In this document: positions 54,522-62,753 of the stretch, piece by piece | How the letters are laid out: each line of letters opens with the position of its first letter | How positions within the stretch are numbered: the stretch's first letter is position 1 | Origin: an uncultured Curvibacter sp. | GTDB taxonomy: Bacteria; Pseudomonadota; Gammaproteobacteria; Burkholderiales; Burkholderiaceae_C | Assembly (NCBI GenBank): GCA_903828535.1 | Contig: CAIKMN010000036.1 | Coordinates: forward strand, 62,001-126,000 | DNA length: 64,000 bases | Reading direction: 5' to 3' | Notes under the pieces: model-generated | Databases searched by the model: none | Told to the model about the DNA's origin: nothing | The model's input: only the letters and a program-made list of their open reading frames with translations | Program-made: the position numbers and the translations under genes

Positions 54522-57377
54522 TTAAACCCGATCAAAAGAAAAGGTCATGGCGCTCAAATCGCGGCGGGTTTCAACCAAGACCAAGGGGCCTTCGTCGAAC
54601 ACCACCACGGGGGGGCGCTCGCGCGGCACATGGACCGGCTTGGGCTCTGCCGCAATCGCGGCTTGCACCGCGGCCACTTTGGTGGCGTCGGAGTTGACCC
54701 AAGCCAAACCAGCGGTGATGGCGATTTGCTCCAGATCATGCACCGGCAAGGTGAAGGGCTGGGCCTTGGGCATGCCGACCTTACCAACAGCTTGGGTGGC
54801 TTGAGGGGCGTTGGCGGGGGCAAAGTAAGACGCTGGGCGCGCCGGTGCTGCGTCTGGCTGGTGGCCTTGGGCTTGCACTTGTCCTTGCCCTTCAGCATGG
54901 CCTTCGCTGTGTGCATCACTTTGTCCCCCGGTTTGAGGTGCATCGGTGTTGTCACGACGCTCGCGGCGATCACGGCCATAGCGGTCGCGTGAGCGACGTT
55001 CGCGGCGTTCACCGGTGGCTTCCGCGTTTTCGGGCGCGGTGTTTTGAGCCCCCTGTTGTGAGGGTGAGGTTGAACTTCCCTCGGTGGGAACGGGGTTGGG
55101 CTCGAAAGCCGCATTGCCCGTGTTCAAGTTCTCGTTATTGCCATCCGTTTGACGCGGGGTGCGTTCACGGCGGGGGCTGCGCTCACGACGCGGGGCGCGT
55201 TCGGTTTGGGCTTCGTTGGCGGTGTCGGTGGCGGCAGAATTAACGCCCAGGTTCAGTTCGCCTTGCAATTCGCCGGGGGCAGAAGCTGAACCCGGTGCGT
55301 CTTCACGGCGGGGGCGCTCGGCCCGAGGGGCTCGTTCACGACCCTCACCACGCGGACTGCGTTCGCCACGCTCAGCGCGTGCTGGACGCGTGGTTTCTTT
55401 GGCTGCATCGGCGCGTTCGCCTTCTGGACGTTCTTGACGTTCTTGACGCTCTGGACGCTCTGGACGCTCGGCGCGGGCGCCGTTGCGACCACCACGACCG
55501 CCGCGGCCTTGACGCCCTTCACCACGCCCTTCACCACGCCCGTTACCGCGTCCTTCAGCCCGGCCTTCGCCACGTTCACCGCGGCCTTCGGTTTTGGCTT
55601 TGTTGACATCGACCGCTGGTGCGGCAGCGGGGCTGGCTTGCAGACCCAGCAAGGATTTAATCCAACCAAAGAAGCCGACTGGAGCGGGTGTCGTGCTAGC
55701 GGCAGTGGGGCCTTGCTTTGCTTTCTTCGGCGCTTCGGTCGGTGCAGCGGCACGGGGCGAGGCTTGTGGCAACGGGGCGTCGGGCAAAACGCCCTTGATC
55801 ACCGGGGTTTGGCGATTGGTTGGTTCTTGTGAACGGCGCGTCACGGTGGTGGGGTCTTCCACCAACTCGGCCATTTTGTAGCTGGCTTCGAGGTTGTCTA
55901 ACCGGCTGTCGTCGTGCTTCAGGCGCTCGAGTTTGTAATGTGGGGTTTCCAAGGTTTTGTTCGGCACCAGCAGCACGTGGATGCGTTGCTTGAGCTCGAT
56001 CTTGGCAATCTCGGGGCGCTTCTCGTTCAACAAGAAAGAGGCGACTTCCACCGGCACTTGCGCGTGGACGGCGGCGGTGTTGTCTTTCATGGACTCTTCT
56101 TGGATGATGCGCAAAATTTGCAAAGCCGAGCTTTCGGTGTCGCGCACATGGCCCGAACCGCCGCAGCGGGGGCAAGGAATGCTGGAGCCTTCAGACAGTG
56201 CGGGCTTCAGGCGTTGGCGGCTCATTTCCATCAAGCCAAATTTGCTGATGGTGCCGAATTGCACGCGGGCGCGGTCTTGGCGCAGGGCGTCACGCAGTCG
56301 ATTTTCGACTTCACGGCGGTTGCGCGATTCTTCCATGTCGATGAAGTCGATGACGATCAAGCCACCCAAATCGCGCAGGCGCATTTGGCGTGCCACTTCA
56401 TCGGCGGCTTCCAAGTTGGTGCGGGTGGCGGTTTCTTCGATGTCGCCGCCTTTGATGGCGCGGGCCGAGTTGACGTCCACGCTGACCAAGGCTTCGGTGT
56501 GGTCAATGACGATGGCGCCGCCCGAGGGCAAGGTCACGGTGCGGGCGTAGGCCGATTCAATTTGGTGCTCGATTTGGAAGCGGCTGAACAGCGGCGCGTC
56601 GTCGCGGTAGCGTTTGACGCGGGCGGCATGCTCGGGCATGACGTGGGCCATGAACTGCTGGGCTTGTTCATAGATGTCGTCGGTGTCGATCAGGATGTCG
56701 CCGATGTCATGGTTAAAGTAATCACGAATGGCGCGAATCACCAAGCTGGATTCTTGGTATATCAGGAAGGCGCCTTTGCCGCCCTTGGCCGCGCCGTCGA
56801 TGGCGGTCCAAAGCTTTAATAGGTAGTTCAAGTCCCACTGCAATTCGGGAGCGCTGCGGCCAATGCCTGCGGTTCGGGCGATGATGGACATGCCGTTGGG
56901 GTATTCCAACTGGTCCATGGCCTCTTTCAGTTCAGCCCGGTCTTCGCCCTCGATGCGGCGAGAAACGCCACCGCCACGGGGGTTGTTGGGCATCAGGACC
57001 ACATAACGGCCGGCCAGGCTGACGAAGGTCGTGAGGGCTGCGCCCTTGTTGCCCCGTTCTTCTTTTTCGACCTGAACCAGCAGTTCTTGGCCTTCTTTGA
57101 TCACGTCTTTGATGGTGGCTTGGCTGGCGGGAACGCCGGCCGCAAAGTACATGCGAGAGATTTCCTTGAACGGCAAAAAGCCATGGCGCTCTTCGCCGTA
57201 ATCCACAAAACAGGCTTCTAGGCTGGGTTCAACCCGGGTCACGACGGCTTTGTAAATATTGCCTTTGCGTTGTTCGCGCCCTTCAATTTCAATTTCGTAG
57301 TCGAGCAGTTTTTGCCCGTCCACAATCGCCAAACGGCGTTCTTCTGCCTGCGTGGCATTGATCAGCATCCGCTTCAT
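54522..57377 (-). CDS. rne: Ribonuclease E
   Basis: RNase E is the main endonuclease of mRNA decay and rRNA/tRNA processing, and scaffold of the degradosome. I choose the ATG at 57377 (MKRMLINATQAEERRLAIVD), 6 bases after AAGGAAG. The 951-residue product has the S1 domain (GNIYKAVVTRVEPSLEACFV), the DNase I-like active site (VSVDVNSARAIKGGDIEETA, LGGLIVIDFIDMEESRNRRE) and the zinc-link CPRCGGSG near residue 408. The second half is a disordered, arginine/glycine/glutamate-rich RNA-binding region (about 620-800). A short conserved tail follows (VFDEGPLVLVETRRDL). Confidence 0.96.
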   Translation of the reverse strand: MKRMLINATQAEERRLAIVDGQKLLDYEIEIEGREQRKGNIYKAVVTRVEPSLEACFVDYGEERHGFLPFKEISRMYFAAGVPASQATIKDVIKEGQELLVQVEKEERGNKGAALTTFVSLAGRYVVLMPNNPRGGGVSRRIEGEDRAELKEAMDQLEYPNGMSIIARTAGIGRSAPELQWDLNYLLKLWTAIDGAAKGGKGAFLIYQESSLVIRAIRDYFNHDIGDILIDTDDIYEQAQQFMAHVMPEHAARVKRYRDDAPLFSRFQIEHQIESAYARTVTLPSGGAIVIDHTEALVSVDVNSARAIKGGDIEETATRTNLEAADEVARQMRLRDLGGLIVIDFIDMEESRNRREVENRLRDALRQDRARVQFGTISKFGLMEMSRQRLKPALSEGSSIPCPRCGGSGHVRDTESSALQILRIIQEESMKDNTAAVHAQVPVEVASFLLNEKRPEIAKIELKQRIHVLLVPNKTLETPHYKLERLKHDDSRLDNLEASYKMAELVEDPTTVTRRSQEPTNRQTPVIKGVLPDAPLPQASPRAAAPTEAPKKAKQGPTAASTTPAPVGFFGWIKSLLGLQASPAAAPAVDVNKAKTEGRGERGEGRAEGRGNGRGEGRGEGRQGRGGRGGRNGARAERPERPERQERQERPEGERADAAKETTRPARAERGERSPRGEGRERAPRAERPRREDAPGSASAPGELQGELNLGVNSAATDTANEAQTERAPRRERSPRRERTPRQTDGNNENLNTGNAAFEPNPVPTEGSSTSPSQQGAQNTAPENAEATGERRERRSRDRYGRDRRERRDNTDAPQTGGQSDAHSEGHAEGQGQVQAQGHQPDAAPARPASYFAPANAPQATQAVGKVGMPKAQPFTLPVHDLEQIAITAGLAWVNSDATKVAAVQAAIAAEPKPVHVPRERPPVVVFDEGPLVLVETRRDLSAMTFSFDRV

Positions 57378-57968
57378 AAAGCACTTCCTTTCGGGCCCAA
57401 ATGGGCCTTGCAATCGTCATCACTCAACGACTTGTGGGCTCAGGAAATCCGAGCCGGTCAAGTCAACAAAGTCAGGACTGACGCTTTGAAACGCAGGTGA
57501 ACGAAGGGGAATTGCCGAGACGGTCGATGTTCAGACCCGCAAGGAGCGGGGCGGAGACAAAGACAAGGGCGCGTGGAGTAAAGCGAAGGGGCCAAGGCCA
57601 AGGCGGGCTTTGCAGGTCAATGCCTGCCCCGCTGGTGCTGACAGGCATGACGGAACCTGGGTGCAGGGGCAAAAGCCACCGCAGGCAGGTTGGTATCAAG
57701 GCCAGGAGCATCATCATCTCAACAGTGTTTCGCTTTATCCGCCAAAGATGCTCAACGTCGCATGAACGCATTGGGCACCCCTGACATGGGTATTCCAGTT
57801 CGGTGTGTTTCAAAAAGTCGGTCCAGATCGGGCGCTGTGAGAGGGTTCCGCCTTTTGAGGAAACACCTGCACATCGACCTGGCTAACGCGGCTATTAGGC
57901 GACGGTGGGCGTCTCTGGACTAAACTCCTGAGGCATCAACCCCTTACGGCGCAGCGCTAGTGAAACAC
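57378..57968 (-). promoter_or_regulatory. Long rne leader region (rne-rluC intergenic)
   Basis: No credible gene is present; overlapping short ORFs on both strands lack recognisable features. If the promoter at 57969-57998 is right, this is an rne 5' leader of roughly 585 nt, longer than the 361-nt E. coli leader known to mediate RNase E autoregulation. A small hairpin GGCCC-aaat-GGGCC (57394-57407) lies just upstream of the rne ribosome-binding site. Confidence 0.45.
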
Positions 57969-59009
57969 ATTATAGAGGCTAAGCCCTCCTTGCCCCAAGC
58001 CAGTTGGTTGGAAGTGGACGAAGAGTCCGAAGGCCAGCGGTTGGATAATTTTTTAATGCGCCACCTCAAAGGGGTGCCCAAAACCCACGTTTACCGCATC
58101 ATTCGCAGCGGCGAGGTGCGGGTCAACAAAGGCCGGACGTCGGCCGATGCCCGGGTGCATGCCGGCGATTTGGTGCGCTTGCCCCCCGTCAGAGTGGCCG
58201 AGCCCCCCCCCGAGTTGTTGGCGGGGTCGGCCCCAGCGCGTGACTTTGACGTGTTGTTTGAAGATGAGCATTTGCTCGCCTTGGCCAAACCCGCTGGCGT
58301 GGCGGTGCACGGTGGCAGTGGTGTGAGTTTTGGCGTGATAGAGCAACTCCGAAAAGCGCGCCCCCAAGCCCGCTATTTGGAGTTGGTCCACCGACTCGAT
58401 CGCGAAACCTCGGGCATCTTGTTGGTTGCCAAAAAACGCGCTGCCTTGAATGCTTTGCAAAACCAGTTTAGGGAACGGGCCACGGGCAAGACTTATTTGG
58501 CCTTGGTCACCATGGCCAGGGGAGACGGCAAATTGGAGTCGACGGGCGCCTTCTGGCCGGAAAATAAGAAGGTCATCGATTCCCCGTTGCACAAATACCT
58601 GTTGCCTGACGGCGAGCGCCGGGTCAAAGTGGTCACCAAGGACGACCCAGACGGCATGAAATCCGTCACGTTGGTCAAGGTGCAACAAAAATTAGCGCCC
58701 GCCCCCCACTTGGCAGCGAGCGATCTGCCGCCGTTCACCCTGTTGGAAGTGACCATCAAAACCGGCCGTACCCACCAAATTAGGGTGCACTTGTCTTCAC
58801 AAGGTGGCCCGATAGCTGGTGACGATAAATATGGGGACTTTGAACTCAACAAGCGGTTGCAAAAAGCCGGCCTCAAGCGCATGTTCTTGCACGCTTGGCG
58901 TTTGCAATTCGACCACCCGGCCAGCGGTGAGCGCGTCGCGTTGGAGCTGAATCTGCCCCCAGATTTGCAGGAATTTGTTGGAAAATTGCAGCCCATGCCC
59001 GATCCATGA
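57960..59009 (+). CDS. rluC: 23S rRNA pseudouridine synthase RluC
   Basis: RluC makes pseudouridines 955, 2504 and 2580 of 23S rRNA. The 349-residue protein has an S4-type RNA-binding domain (GQRLDNFLMRHLKGVPKTHV then RSGEVRVNKGR) and the catalytic Asp motif LELVHRLDRETSGILLVAKK near residue 138. The start is a GTG at 57960 (MKHIIEAKPS reading); there is no strong ribosome-binding site. It is divergent from rne, an arrangement also seen in Enterobacteria. Confidence 0.94.
   Translation: MKHIIEAKPSLPQASWLEVDEESEGQRLDNFLMRHLKGVPKTHVYRIIRSGEVRVNKGRTSADARVHAGDLVRLPPVRVAEPPPELLAGSAPARDFDVLFEDEHLLALAKPAGVAVHGGSGVSFGVIEQLRKARPQARYLELVHRLDRETSGILLVAKKRAALNALQNQFRERATGKTYLALVTMARGDGKLESTGAFWPENKKVIDSPLHKYLLPDGERRVKVVTKDDPDGMKSVTLVKVQQKLAPAPHLAASDLPPFTLLEVTIKTGRTHQIRVHLSSQGGPIAGDDKYGDFELNKRLQKAGLKRMFLHAWRLQFDHPASGERVALELNLPPDLQEFVGKLQPMPDP
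57969..57998 (-). promoter_or_regulatory. rne: Putative rne promoter inside the rluC coding region
   Basis: On the minus strand a perfect TATAAT (57974-57969) is preceded by TTGGGG (57998-57993) with 18 bases between. Transcription would start near 57962 and run through the whole intergenic region into rne. The -10 overlaps the first codons of rluC, so the two genes could interfere. Confidence 0.5.
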
Positions 59010-59030
59010 CTGATTCATTTCTCGCACCGC

Positions 59031-59078
59031 CTCCAATAGTCTCTCAAATAGCCTCTCCAACAGCCTCTCGAACTCCCT
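59031..59078 (+). repeat. Four degenerate 12-base tandem repeats
   Basis: Units CTCCAATAGTCT, CTCAAATAGCCT, CTCCAACAGCCT and CTCGAACTCCCT follow each other between rluC and the HAD gene. They do not lie in a gene. No stem is formed; the pyrimidine-rich strand is the transcribed one. Confidence 0.7.
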
Positions 59079-59085
59079 TTCCTTC

Positions 59086-59775
59086 ATGAACCTTGCTCAA
59101 CCCCCTACTGCCCCCGCCAAGCCCAGGGCTTTTGACTTGATTGCCTTTGATTGGGACGGTACTTTGTTTGACTCCACAGGCATCATCGTGCGCTGTATTC
59201 AGGCGGCGGTGGTTGACGTGGGAGGCCAACGGCCCAGCGCCGAGGCCGCGGCTTATGTGATCGGTCTGGGCTTGATGCAGGCATTGGCCCATGCGGCGCC
59301 CGATGTGCCGCCAGAAAAATACCCTGAATTGGGCAAGCGTTACCAGTTTCATTACAAACAACACCAAAACGACATCGTGCTTTTTGAGGGGGTCTTGCCC
59401 ATGCTGGCAGCCTTGAATGAGCGTGGGTATCTGGTCACCGTGGCCACAGGCAAAAGCCGACGCGGCTTGGACGAGGCCTTGCAATTCAACGACTTAAAAG
59501 GTGTTTTTGCGGGTTCTCGAACCGCCGATGAAACTGCCGGCAAGCCCGACCCCATCATGCTCCATGAGTTGATGGCGCAATTCGAGGTGCCACCCGAACG
59601 CACTTTGATGATTGGTGACACCACACACGACCTGCAAATGGCCCTCAACGCCGGCTGTCCCCGTGTCGGTGTGAGTTACGGCGCCCATGAGCCCGCCGCT
59701 TTTCATGCGCTCAAGCCGCTCCACATCGCTCATTCAGTGCCCGATTTACACACTTGGTTGTTGCAACATGGCTGA
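59086..59775 (+). CDS. HAD-family hydrolase, phosphoglycolate phosphatase-like
   Basis: The 229-residue subfamily IA HAD phosphatase has motif I FDWDGTLFDSTG near residue 22, motif II VATGKSRRG near 121, motif III Lys in GKPDPIMLHEL near 151 and motif IV IGDTTHDLQMALNAG near 172. The cap domain is helical. Members often act on phosphoglycolate or small sugar phosphates; the substrate here is not shown. It overlaps the next gene by 8 bases. Confidence 0.88.
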   Translation: MNLAQPPTAPAKPRAFDLIAFDWDGTLFDSTGIIVRCIQAAVVDVGGQRPSAEAAAYVIGLGLMQALAHAAPDVPPEKYPELGKRYQFHYKQHQNDIVLFEGVLPMLAALNERGYLVTVATGKSRRGLDEALQFNDLKGVFAGSRTADETAGKPDPIMLHELMAQFEVPPERTLMIGDTTHDLQMALNAGCPRVGVSYGAHEPAAFHALKPLHIAHSVPDLHTWLLQHG

Positions 59776-60166
59776 AAACTCACCCCCCTCCGCCGCACAA
59801 ACCAGGGCGGCCATCCCGCTCTGCAACAGCCAAGATTTGGTGGAAGGCAGCTTGGCGGTGCCCTTCGATGTGAATTACGCCGGCCAAACATGCCGCGCGT
59901 TTGCCATTCGGTTTGAAGGCCAGGTGCATGCATACCTGAACCGCTGCACCCACGTCGCGATGGAAATGGACTACCAGCCCGATCGTTTTTTTGATCATTC
60001 TGGCCGGTGGTTGTTGTGCGCCACGCACGGCGCAGAATACGCCCCCGACACCGGCGAATGCGCAGGCGGCCCTTGCCGAGGCGGCTTGGTCAAAATTGAG
60101 TTGTCCGAAGACCGCGGCGTGGTCCACTGGCATACTGCCTACAACTTACAGCCACTGGCTTTTTAA
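59768..60166 (+). CDS. Small Rieske [2Fe-2S] protein
   Basis: I choose the ATG at 59768; the preceding in-frame residues belong to the overlapped HAD gene. The 132-residue protein is a stand-alone Rieske ferredoxin-like domain with both cluster motifs: NRCTHVAMEMD (Cys-x-His) near residue 58 and LLCATHGAEYAPDTGECAGG (Cys-x2-His) near 84. No membrane anchor or oxygenase domain is present. It probably serves as an electron carrier; its partner is unknown. Confidence 0.88.
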   Translation: MAENSPPSAAQTRAAIPLCNSQDLVEGSLAVPFDVNYAGQTCRAFAIRFEGQVHAYLNRCTHVAMEMDYQPDRFFDHSGRWLLCATHGAEYAPDTGECAGGPCRGGLVKIELSEDRGVVHWHTAYNLQPLAF

Positions 60167-60184
60167 ACTTTTTAACGCTGCACC

Positions 60185-61213
60185 ATGGACAACCACCCCA
60201 CCCCAGAACCCGAACCCAAGCACGATCCTAAGTACGAACCTAAGTACGAACCTAAGTACGAACCCACGGCAACGGCGCCAACTTCGTCCGGCCATTGGGA
60301 GCGTGCGGTGTTGGAAAAGTTGGTGGTGTCGACGTTGACCGAGCAGCGCACGGCGCGTCGCTGGCGCAACGGCCTGCGCTTGGCTTGGTTGTTGGTGTTC
60401 TTGGTCTTGATTTGGTTCGGTTTCCACAAAGCAGATCCGTCGATGGACATCAGTGGGCCTCACACGGCGGTCGTGGGCATTAAGGGTGAAATTGCGTCCG
60501 GCTCAGAAGCCAGCGCCGAGGGGATTTTGAGCGCCTTGCGCAGCGCCTTTGAAGCCGATGAAGCCAAGGCGATCGTGCTCCAAATCGATTCGCCCGGCGG
60601 CAGTCCGGTGCAGGCGGGTTTGATTTACGACGAAATCGTGCGTCTCAAAAAGAAACACAACAAACCCATTTACGCCGTCTGCGAAGAAGAGTGCGCCTCT
60701 GCGGCTTATTACATTGCCGCGGCCACCGACCAAATCTATGCCGACAAAGCCAGCATTGTGGGCAGCATCGGCGTGCTCATGGATGGCTTTGGCTTCACCG
60801 GTCTGATGGACAAGTTGGGCGTTCAACGCCGTTTGATGACAGCGGGCACCAACAAAGGCATGCTCGACCCTTTTAGCCCCGAATCGGAGGCTCAAAAAGC
60901 CTACGCGCAGGCCATGCTGAATCAAATTCACCAGCAGTTCATCAAGGCCGTCAAAACCGGCCGTGGCGATCGTTTGAAAGAAACCCCCGACCTCTTCAGC
61001 GGCCTGTTTTGGAACGGTGAACAAGCCGCCGCCTTGGGTTTAATTGATGGTTTGGGCAGCGTGGACTCGGTGGCGCGCGACATCGTCAAGGTCGACAACT
61101 TGGTTGACTACACCCAACGTGAAAATGTCGCTGAACGTTTGGCCAAGCGTTTTGGCGCGGCCATGGGTCACGCGGCCGTTGGGGCGCTGACTTCAGCGCC
61201 GTCTTTGCACTGA
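60185..61213 (+). CDS. sppA: S49-family signal peptide peptidase-like protease
   Basis: The 342-residue protein has a disordered N-terminus with PKYE repeats (residues 11-26), one membrane segment at about 61-79, and the S49 domain: VVGIKGEIASGSEASAEGI, LQIDSPGGSPVQAGLIYDEI near residue 137, the serine in ECASAAYYIAAATDQIYA near 168-185 and the SIGVLMDGFGFTGLMDKLGV segment with the catalytic lysine near 205. Single-domain SppA proteins cleave remnant signal peptides in the membrane. Confidence 0.92.
   Translation: MDNHPTPEPEPKHDPKYEPKYEPKYEPTATAPTSSGHWERAVLEKLVVSTLTEQRTARRWRNGLRLAWLLVFLVLIWFGFHKADPSMDISGPHTAVVGIKGEIASGSEASAEGILSALRSAFEADEAKAIVLQIDSPGGSPVQAGLIYDEIVRLKKKHNKPIYAVCEEECASAAYYIAAATDQIYADKASIVGSIGVLMDGFGFTGLMDKLGVQRRLMTAGTNKGMLDPFSPESEAQKAYAQAMLNQIHQQFIKAVKTGRGDRLKETPDLFSGLFWNGEQAAALGLIDGLGSVDSVARDIVKVDNLVDYTQRENVAERLAKRFGAAMGHAAVGALTSAPSLH
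60215..60262 (+). repeat. 12-base tandem repeats in the S49 peptidase gene
   Basis: CCTAAGTACGAA occurs three times exactly (60227-60262), preceded by a degenerate copy CCCAAGCACGAT at 60215. The unit is 4 codons, so the repeat adds or removes PKYE units in the disordered N-terminus without breaking the frame. Confidence 0.9.
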
Positions 61214-61240
61214 GCCACAAAAGCGCCAAGGCATTGACAA

Positions 61241-62011
61241 CTAACGCCCCAAGCCAAATACCGCCGGCAAATCCCCTGCTGGGCAAGCACTTGGGTGGCT
61301 TTGTCGCCATGCTTTAACCGTCTGACTGAAGTGACCGCCTTCGGCCAAGCTGATGCCGTAGCTGATGGCCAAACGGGTCTGGGGCTGCAAGCCTTCGAGC
61401 AGGCCACGCCACAAGGCGGCGTTTCTAAATGGGGTTTCAATAAAGAGCTGGGTTTGGCTGGTTCTGTGCGCCAGTTGCTCCAAGTCTTGCAAGCGTTTTA
61501 TCCGGTCGACAGCGTCTTGAGGCAGATAACCGACGAAGGCGAAATTCTGGCCATTCAAGCCGCTGGCCGCCAAGGCCAATAAAAGCGACACCGGTCCAAC
61601 CAAGGGCAGCACCGGCACGCCCAATTCGTGCGCAGCCCGAACGACAGAGGAGCCGGGGTCGGCCACCGCGGGCATGCCGGCCTCGCTGACCAAACCGATG
61701 TCATGACCCGCCAAAGCCGCTTTCAGTAAAGGCTTGGCATCAAAAGAACTGGCGCCAACGTGGTCTCCTTTTTTGTGGGCCTCCCTCGGCAATTCGGTGA
61801 TGGCCATGTCTTGCAGCATGCAAGGCAAGGGATAAATGGCCTGTACCCGCTTCAGGTAGGCGCGGGTGGTTTTGGCGTTTTCGCAAACCCAGTGCTGCAA
61901 AGCGGCCGCTTGGCGCAAGGTCAAGTCGGGCAAGACATCGGTCAGCGGGGTTTTTTCAGCGCAGCCAAAATCCAAGGGTGCAGGCACCAAAAAAAGTCGA
62001 CCGATTGTCAT
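61241..62011 (-). CDS. SAM-dependent methyltransferase, RsmI/YraL-like
   Basis: The 256-residue tetrapyrrole-methylase-fold protein starts MTIGRLFLVPAPLDFGCAEK (ATG at 62011, overlapping the maf stop as ATGA). It has IGLVSEAGMPAVADPGSSVVR near residue 120 and LVGPVSLLLALAASGLNGQNFAFVGYLP, both characteristic of the RsmI subgroup that 2'-O-methylates C1402 of 16S rRNA. It differs from RsmI in the N-terminal part (PLDFGCAEKTPLTDVLP) and may be a paralogue; canonical rsmI is not in the window. Confidence 0.85.
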   Translation of the reverse strand: MTIGRLFLVPAPLDFGCAEKTPLTDVLPDLTLRQAAALQHWVCENAKTTRAYLKRVQAIYPLPCMLQDMAITELPREAHKKGDHVGASSFDAKPLLKAALAGHDIGLVSEAGMPAVADPGSSVVRAAHELGVPVLPLVGPVSLLLALAASGLNGQNFAFVGYLPQDAVDRIKRLQDLEQLAHRTSQTQLFIETPFRNAALWRGLLEGLQPQTRLAISYGISLAEGGHFSQTVKAWRQSHPSACPAGDLPAVFGLGR

Positions 62012-62682
62012 GGGGCGCTTCGGCTTAGCAAAGGCAGGCCCGCCGCCCGCAGCAGGCGGCAAGTCCGAATCAAGGGCAAGCCGACCAAGGCGGTGGGATC
62101 GTCGTTGTCGATGCGCTCTAACAACGCAATGCCCAAGCCTTCACTCTTGGCGCTGCCCGCGCAGTCATAAGGTTGCTCTGTCAGCAGGTAATACTCAATT
62201 TCGGCGTCGCTCAAGTCTCGAAACTGGACGCGCACGGCAGCCAAGTCGGTTTCGACGAACCCGCTCGCTTGGCACACCACGGCCAGCGCGGTTTGAAAAA
62301 TCACCGTTTGACCGCTCATTTGGCGCAATTGAGCGCGGGCCCTTTCATGGGCGCCAGGCTTGCCCAAAGGCAGCCCATTCAGATCGGCGACTTGGTCGGA
62401 GCCAATGACCACCGCCTCCGGAAATTGTCTCGCCACGGCTCGGGCTTTGGCCAGTGCCAAACGGGTGGCCAAAGCCAAAGGCGCTTCGCCAACGAGCGGT
62501 GTTTCATCGACCTCAGGGGCCACCACGCTGAAAGGCCATTGCAGGCGGCTCAAAAGTTCACGCCGGTAGCGGGAGGTTGAACCCAGGATCAAGCGCCGAT
62601 GCGTTGAGGCCGCGGCTTGGGACCCTTGGGACGATGTGGCGGGCAGGGAGGAAGCGGACAAGGATTCGTGGATTTCGGACAT
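62008..62682 (-). CDS. Maf-family nucleotide pyrophosphatase (YceF-like)
   Basis: The 224-residue protein has an Ala/Ser-rich N-terminal extension of about 28 residues, then the Maf/HAM1-like fold: ILGSTSRYRRELLSRL near residue 32, VDETPLVGE, VIGSDQVADLNG near 92 with the conserved Asp, KPGAHERARAQLRQMSG and CAGSAKSEGLGIALLERIDNDDP near 175. YceF-type Maf proteins hydrolyse 7-methyl-GTP. It is divergent from yceD, the usual maf/yceD/rpmF neighbourhood. Confidence 0.92.
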   Translation of the reverse strand: MSEIHESLSASSLPATSSQGSQAAASTHRRLILGSTSRYRRELLSRLQWPFSVVAPEVDETPLVGEAPLALATRLALAKARAVARQFPEAVVIGSDQVADLNGLPLGKPGAHERARAQLRQMSGQTVIFQTALAVVCQASGFVETDLAAVRVQFRDLSDAEIEYYLLTEQPYDCAGSAKSEGLGIALLERIDNDDPTALVGLPLIRTCRLLRAAGLPLLSRSAP

Positions 62683-62688
62683 GAACCC

Positions 62689-62694
62689 ATTTTC
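62689..62694 (-). promoter_or_regulatory. Putative -10 element for maf (leaderless)
   Basis: On the minus strand GAAAAT (4 of 6) ends 6 bases before the ATG at 62682. No ribosome-binding site is present. Confidence 0.25.
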
Positions 62695-62741
62695 TTACGA
62701 ATTCAATCGATGTGTTTGTGTGGGTTTCTGCGGGTTTCTTT

Positions 62742-62747
62742 TACACT
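62742..62747 (+). promoter_or_regulatory. Putative -10 element for yceD (leaderless)
   Basis: TACACT (4 of 6) ends 6 bases before the yceD ATG at 62754; there is no Shine-Dalgarno sequence. Confidence 0.3.
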
Positions 62748-62753
62748 GACCTG

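Noticed and set aside
57472-57813. ORFs on both strands in the rne-rluC gap (113 aa minus, 95 aa plus)
   Set aside because: No recognisable domain, no ribosome-binding site, and mutual overlap; better explained as an untranslated rne leader.
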